Source: Chromera velia
Lineage: Eukaryota > Sar > Chromeraceae
DNA: 48,819 nt
Reading direction: 5' to 3'
NCBI GenBank assembly: GCA_018398765.1
Contig: JAHBMJ010000466.1
Span: 20,001 to 68,819, forward strand
Shown: positions 21,720-48,819 of the stretch, piece by piece
How positions within the stretch are numbered: the first letter of the stretch is position 1
Layout: each line of letters starts with the position of its first letter
Made by a program: the position numbers and the translations under genes
The notes under the pieces: generated by a model
Told to the model about the DNA's origin: nothing
Databases searched by the model: none
The model's input: the letters and a program-made list of their open reading frames with translations, nothing else

Positions 21720-22301
21720 CCTGTTCTCAGTTTGTGCACAGGTCAAGGTACCCTTTACGCAGGTGCAGCTGCAGAGGGGCACGTGCAAACCCGTCACAGA
21801 AAGGTGGACGTCTAGAAAGTCTCAAATGTGCTCTCTAAAGCTGCGCGCCTCCTTGCTGTTATCAGATGGAAACAAAACAAGAGCGAGGCTGAGTGGAACA
21901 GTATGCATTTTTTGGTCGACACGTCAGAACGGAGAAAGACGAGGGAACTGGTATATATGAGTGGAAGAAAAGGCTGAGAGCGCCAGGAGAGCTGTCAAAC
22001 ACTCAGATGCTCTTTTTTACACCGGCCGAACATCCAGTAAGAGATCCACATCTGCCTTTAGGCTGCATGGTCCCTTTTGTCATGATGCAGCATCCAACGA
22101 TCTGGAGTCATGCAGAACAACCCTTTTCAATTGTCATGCAGTCCTTGAAGAAGTGCTGGTCCCTCCATGTTTCAACATCCAAGGCAAGGCAGCTGGCTTT
22201 CTCTTTTCTTCGAATCGCACGTGATTATGCAGTCAAAAGGGCGGCCAAAAAGGCGAAAGTACCAAATACAACAGTATGAAACGCAAGTGATTCAACTTCA
22301 A

Positions 22302-22332
<31 letters not shown>

Positions 22333-22739
22333 GACATTGAGATACAAACTCACTGATTCAGTCTGAGAGGGTCTGGTGACGAACTTCTGCAGCAGAGGGA
22401 AGCGGGCGAAGCCTTGGACAGACAATCAAGAGAAGTGTGAGCACAGACGAAGGGTACGTCACGGGTCGATCAGATCGTTTATGTGACGAAAAGGGTGCAG
22501 ATGCAGATGATATGTAGATGGTTTGACAAACTTTTGCTGCAATTTGAGACGGGAAACTGAGAGAGCACCACCCCAGTTCAAATGCAAACAGCCAGAAGGT
22601 GCAGAAAAGCACATGGAGGTACACCTTTTTCTCGAATCATGTCTTCTTTCTCATGCATATGGGGACAGCCCGCATCTGCATATACAGACCATAAAAATGC
22701 GTAAACTAATTTAATTATTAATATTAATACACGAGAGTG
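21720..22739. promoter_or_regulatory. Upstream region of the OTU gene
   Basis: About 1 kb with a (TA)n run at 22302-22326. Several short open frames on both strands lack motifs and splice partners. I see no gene that I can support, though an upstream 5' exon of the OTU gene cannot be excluded. Confidence 0.35.
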
Positions 22740-22740
22740 G

Positions 22741-23143
22741 GGGGACTCGTACAAAATACTTTATGCAACGGCGTTGCATAAGCCCCCCCCCNNNNNNNNN
22801 NNNNNNNNNNNNNNNNNNNNNNNNNNNNNNNNNNNNNNNNNNNNNNNNNNNNNNNNNNNNNNNNNNNNNNNNNNNNNNNNNNNNNNNNNNNNNNNNNNNN
22901 NNNNNNNNNNNNNNNNNNNNNNNNNNNNNNNNNNNNNNNNNNNNNNNNNNNNNNNNNNNNNNNNNNNNNNNNNNNNNNNNNNNNNNNNNNNNNNNNNNNN
23001 NNNNNNNNNNNNNNNNNNNNNNNNNNNNNNNNNNNNNNNNNNNNNNNNNNNNNNNNNNNNNNNNNNNNNNNNNNNNNNNNNNNNNAGCCCTCTTATGCAA
23101 CGCCGTTGCATAAGGTATAATAAGGTATTTTGTACGAGCCCCC
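22741..23143. repeat. Inverted repeat around a 294-base assembly gap
   Basis: The left arm (22741-22782) has ACTCGTACAAAATAC then TTATGCAACGGCGTTGCATAAG. The right arm (23092-23143) carries the reverse complement of both elements, with 11 extra bases between them. Each arm also contains a near-perfect palindrome, CTTATGCAACG-C-CGTTGCATAAG at 23092-23114. Bases 22792-23085 are N. The element may be a fold-back transposon or MITE, and its hairpin may be why the assembly failed here. Confidence 0.75.
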
Positions 23144-24734
23144 TCCTAGCGTGCATTGCGCGCCGAAGAATTTTGGATAACGTAGTACGCGGACGAACCG
23201 AGTATAGAAGCGTACACAAACTTTGTATTTTGTCAATTCTGGCGATTCGGCTTCCCAAAAACGTAACGCGCTGAGTGTGCATAAGATTGGACTATAGCAG
23301 AAACAGGCTTAGACACGAGACCCGATACCACGTGAACTAACAGCCGGTATGCTAGTATATGCTAGGACATGCTATACATCCACGAACCCCCAAAAACACT
23401 TTAAATATCACTTTTGAATGAAGAGTAAGACATGCATGCATGCATAACGGATGTAAGCAATGATGCAAACTTGTAAGCAACGCCAAAAAACAAGAAAAAT
23501 CGGAACTGATTCACTTACGCGGTTGACACATGCTGTCCCATCGTAGCGCTGCAACCCTCCTCATGTAACATACACTTATTCATGAGTACTGCATGATACT
23601 TAATTCCTAGCGTGGTGCAGAAGCGCCCATCACTTCTGTGGCTTCCTATCTTTATGTATATCAGATTTTATCCCTTGGGGGCATTTGCGGTCTTATCTGA
23701 TGCCCTCTTCTCTTATTAAATTGGTAAACCACAGTCTAGACCACAGTCTACATTCAATTTAAACCACAAAAAGATGTAAGTCGACATCCGGCAGTACCGG
23801 GCAGTGAACCGCGAGGGAACTATAAATCCTAATATCCTATCATATCCTTCAGATTTTTTTTAAAAAAAGAAAAAATAAGTTAAACTGTGTGAATCAAACA
23901 ACCATTGATAATTATTGTTTAATTAACTGTAGCCTAGTAGTATTACATATAAAGTATACTAGTAAGTCTTGTGTATGTTTTTCAGTATTACGAGAAGACA
24001 CTATATAAATTAAACTAGTCTGTGTTGTTGCTAAAAAAAAAAACGATAAAGATTGAATTCTATAATTTGACCACCAAGTTTTTTTTGTTGAGTTGATGCG
24101 TTTAAATTTATATAGTCCTAGATATAGTCGTCATTAGTCTTAGATATAGTCGTGACTACGCCGTCATTATTTAATAATCAAAGAGGAATCGCAGAGGCGA
24201 CTTTTGGTAGAACGGCGACAGTGCTCGGCGACAATGTTCACTATCAGTATCAGATACCCAATACTACTTCACGAAGTGGATAAAAAAGTAAAAAAAAAAC
24301 TAATAATGATGAGATGATGATGATGATGATGATTGAGGGAAAGAGATATGAAGATAGTTAATTATAATAAAAAATAATCAGATTCATAGAATCAATTTTT
24401 TTACAACTTGAATTCAAAATTATACAGTGTCCATATCACCTCTATATTACTTTATACATTAGAATCTAGCTAGAAAATCAAATCATTTTTATTGCATGAC
24501 TTACTTCTGAGTCACGTGGCATAGCCTCAGGCCTTAGTCAGGCTAGGGCATAGCTCAGGGCATAGCAAATTATAGCAAATTCAGATGAGTCAAAAGAAAG
24601 TTATTTGTCCCTTCTTCTTTTATATACCCTGGATCAACAAGCTATTCGATCGAGTTCCCCCCCCCCGGCCGCGTCCTTGTGAGACCCTGCTAGCCCTGAT
24701 CCGTCAATAGAGACAAAAAAACAAATTCGCTTTG
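23144..24734. other. AT-rich intergenic DNA downstream of CHD1
   Basis: It contains poly-A and poly-T runs, a duplicated TAGATATAGTCGT motif (24118-24152), (GAT)n at 24308-24332 and GGCATAGC repeats near 24520-24570. A CCCCCCCCC run lies at 24659-24667. No supported gene. Confidence 0.5.
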
Positions 24735-46406
<21,672 letters not shown>

Positions 46407-47106
46407 CAGCCGACAAAAGAAAGTGTCCTAGGAGAGAAAGACGAGGAGGTCGAACGATATCTTGCAAAACAGACACTTTCAGAAGGCCGAATGAAAACAG
46501 AGACGAACTACAAACAGGCAAAGCAGGCTGATTCTCTTCTGCTCTCTCGGCCCTCAGTTGCTTGAAAACAAGAAAAGAATTTTCTTCCAATCTGTGCCTT
46601 CCTTCCAATCCAGTGTGAACCAAAGGGACCCGACAGAAAAAACGCCGCTGCCACACGGAGCAAGGCAAAGCAAAGCAAGGGATTTGTCCTTGCAGACCCG
46701 CACTGAGCGACACAAAAGAAAGAGCCACACCACTTTTTTTCTCGAAAGCTTGGAGGACGGACACTTCCGAGAGCAGCAGGGTGCGCAGACTCTCGATCAA
46801 ATGAGAAAAGCCACCGCGGGAAATCTACTCCTGTCCTCTGTGCCAGAGAGTGCCACTACCACCATGCAGGCATTTCTGCCAAGACAGCAAAGACGGTCCC
46901 TTGCCCAATTCTCGTTGCGCTAGGCTAGACTCCTCCTCACTGCAGAAGAAATCGATCGATCAGCATCCAATGGATGGATCACAAAGAACGCCCAGAAGAA
47001 CGCAATGACAGCGTGAAAAGACCACTCATGCCGCTAATTTTCAGGGTCTTACCAGGGTTTGCTGCAGGTCGAGTCTGCCGCTTGACTTCACTCAGTCTGC
47101 AGATGT

Positions 47107-47137
47107 CTGCATGCATGCAGTGATCTGCATGCATGCA
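47107..47137. promoter_or_regulatory. Cluster of overlapping TGCATGCA boxes upstream of CHD1
   Basis: Two copies of CTGCATGCATGCAG, each with two overlapping TGCATGCA octamers, lie about 700 bp upstream of the CHD1 start. TGCATGC(A) is a known binding motif of ApiAP2 factors in apicomplexans; a role here is inference. Confidence 0.45.
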
Positions 47138-47297
47138 GTCGATTGCAGTCATATTATAGTCATATTGCAGTCGCAGTGGCATGCAGTTCCCCGACTTCCG
47201 TCCCAGAGCTATGCCGAGCTAAAAAACGCTGATTCCGACGAGGGCGCGTCGCGCGGCAAAGGACTCACGTACGTCTGACGCGTCTTAATTAGTCTTC

Positions 47298-47545
47298 ACT
47301 AGCCTGGCCTGTCAAAAAAGTGAGCCGGTGAAGATCACCAGGCCCGTCAAATATCCCTGGCCTATCAAAAAATTTCTTGAGGGTTCATGGATACATAGCA
47401 CGTCCCAGCATACCGGCCGTTAGTCCCGTCAAAATAGCGTGTACATGGCCTGTCAAAATAGCCTGGTGCAGGCTAGTTAGTGAGCTCGGCTAGCAGGCTC
47501 ACCAAAAATCCCTGGCCTGTCAAACATTTATAGCCCGTCAAATAT
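47298..47545. repeat. Degenerate CCTGGCCTGTCAAA dispersed repeat
   Basis: Seven or more copies of a CCTGGCC(T/C)(G/A)TCAAA core, some reduced to GCCCGTCAAA, lie at irregular spacing (47305, 47340, 47361, 47428, 47450, 47510, 47532 approximately). They share orientation. The family is unknown to me. Confidence 0.65.
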
Positions 47546-48524
47546 CCCCAGCCAGATAATTTCAATTCCAAGGCACTCACCTTTTTCGCGGGCGCGAGTC
47601 ATATGGCGTGGTGCGCGTAAGGCACTCACCCCGGGGGAGTGTTTAATTAATTTTTCGCTTGCGGAACCATTTTTGACGGTAGTCTTTCCAGGGCCGGTCG
47701 CGCGTGGTCGGGGCACGGGATTTGTGTCTAAAAAAACGCATGCACGCGCATGTCGCTAAAAAAAAAGGCTGACCGTATTAAGTATAGTAGATACGTCTTA
47801 ACTTAAAACGTATCATGTCATGCATGTCTTCGAATGTATTCAAAAGTCAACTCGGGTTATTCGCGGAACAGACTCTATCTGGGACGCTTAGGGACGCTAA
47901 TCAACGCTGATAGACGCTGATGGTAGCTAATGGCGACTGGAAGTTATTTAATTAAAGTAATATTGAGAGCTTTTAAGAGCTTTGGTTTTGATATGAAACT
48001 TTTGGTAAGTGATTTGGTAAGTATTGGTAAGCTCTGGACAGAAATTAGAAAACCGAATGATGGGGGAATACTAGGGAGTACATAAATTTACCACAGTTAT
48101 TTTTTTTAAAAAATCAGTTACAGAATGTTTTCTTTTACAATAAAACATAATAACACAGTAACACGTTTAATATATTTTAACATACTTTTACAGACTTTCA
48201 CCACCCGATAATTCCGGTCCCGATTCACTGGCAGCTAGGAATTCAGATATTGGTAGTGGACCGCGGGCAAAACCCGGAACATCAATGGTATGCTATGTTA
48301 TGCTATTGCCGAACTGTCACATTCTCTCACAGTGATAGTCTCACACTAAAGTACAGTAAAACTTCATTTTTAATTTAAATTTATTTAAATTGAAGGTGCG
48401 TCTATTGTGTAAAAGACCATCCAACGTTTCTTTCAGCCTTTCTGAATGAAAATAATTCCTATCAATCCCAATTTTAAACTAGCTTGATCAGAGGGCGGCT
48501 GGGTCAGCCTCACCATTGAATCAG

Positions 48525-48735
48525 CTAGGGCCGGTACCAGTGCACTCTGGGAGACGGGGGCATGTTGCGACTGTGGTGTGAGGACGCAACGGAGCCCTGA
48601 TGATGGGGTCTGCCCATCCACTGCCGGATCGACGGGGCAAAGAAGATGAGGGCAATCACGGCAATCAACAGGAGAAGGGACCCGACAGGACCCCGGCCAT
48701 GAATCATCTCTGCCATCACACCCCTCCCCATGCTA
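48525..48735 (-). CDS. Last exon of a protein with one membrane segment, 5' part outside the window
   Basis: A CT-rich tract followed by CTCTGCATGCAG forms a good acceptor at 48736. The exon then reads SMGRGVMAEMIHGRG, a strong hydrophobic helix (SLLLLIAVIALIFFA), then PSIRQWMGR and a short His/Ser/Pro tail to a TAG at 48525. The Met at 48731 could also be a start, giving 68 residues, but the acceptor suggests an internal or last exon. The layout is that of a small single-pass or tail-anchored protein; I recognise no family. Confidence 0.5.
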
Positions 48736-48743
48736 CTGCATGC

Positions 48744-48819
48744 AGAGAGAAACAGACAGACAGGCAGGCAGACAGGCAGGCAGGCAGGCAGGCAGACAGG
48801 CAGACAGACAGACAGACAG
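48744..48819. repeat. (GACA)n/(GGCA)n tract running off the right edge
   Basis: Tetranucleotide repeat, reading CTGT/CTGC on the sense strand of the right-edge gene and leading into its acceptor. Confidence 0.9.

Larger units (their letters stand above)
46407..48524. promoter_or_regulatory. Upstream region of CHD1 and 3' flank of the right-edge gene
   Basis: The first 500 bp are of genic composition and probably hold the CHD1 leader and core promoter. The region 47090-47180 has clustered TGCATGCA and TGCAG/TCATAT motifs. From 47280 a dispersed repeat follows, and 47750-48480 is AT-rich with no gene. Confidence 0.4.

Noticed and set aside
22711-23282. Frames that read through the N gap
   Set aside because: They consist mainly of unknown residues and carry no evidence of coding.

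Overview
This is nuclear DNA of a eukaryote. Genes are split by many spliceosomal introns, most acceptors read TGCAG, and the introns are full of di-, tri- and tetranucleotide repeats. Gene-bearing DNA is near 50% GC, while the DNA between genes is AT-rich. The gene set (CHD1-type remodeller, SRSF1-type SR protein, ribosome-biogenesis L1 protein, OTU protease), the dense introns and the many TGCATGCA boxes would fit an alveolate such as a chromerid alga. That placement is inference; no single marker here proves it. There is no bacterial or organellar signature, no rRNA or tRNA that I can recognise, and no CRISPR array.  LAYOUT. 1-1400 (-): 5' part of an ankyrin-repeat gene, its frame broken by a perfect 19-bp tandem duplication, running off the left edge. 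2151-8013 (+): an SRSF1/SF2-like splicing factor in 8 exons. 8014-11810: long AT-rich intergenic DNA with degenerate repeats and a 517-bp hAT-type MITE with an 8-bp target-site duplication. 11811-15686 (-): a 7-exon ribosomal-L1-domain protein with a lysine-rich tail. 16451-17677 (+): a 2-exon putative secreted protein I do not recognise. 18756-21719 (-): an OTU-family cysteine protease, 4 exons, with a reading-frame problem in the last. 21720-24734: intergenic DNA with a 294-base assembly gap inside an inverted repeat. 24735-46406 (-): one 21.7-kb gene of about 35 exons for a CHD1 orthologue of about 2,700 residues. 46407-48524: AT-rich upstream DNA with TGCATGCA boxes and a dispersed repeat. 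48525 to the edge (-): last exon of a gene with one membrane segment.  The exon coordinates come from manual splicing: GT-AG (one GC-AG) boundaries were chosen so that phase is kept across each junction and the protein matches the family. For SRSF1, the L1 protein, the first three OTU exons and nearly all CHD1 exons the phases close exactly, so these models are strong. Weak points are CHD1 exon 30, the two CHD1 assembly ambiguities (N runs at 46314 and 25393), OTU exon 4, and the donor of the secreted protein.  Functionally most genes are housekeeping: chromatin remodelling with transcription (CHD1), splicing (SRSF1), ribosome assembly (L1) and ubiquitin removal (OTU). I see no clustered pathway or defence-like system. 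The unusual content lies in splice-site microsatellites, duplications that break or decoy coding sequence, a large intronic GAA tract, and the transposon insertion with its empty-site paralogue.
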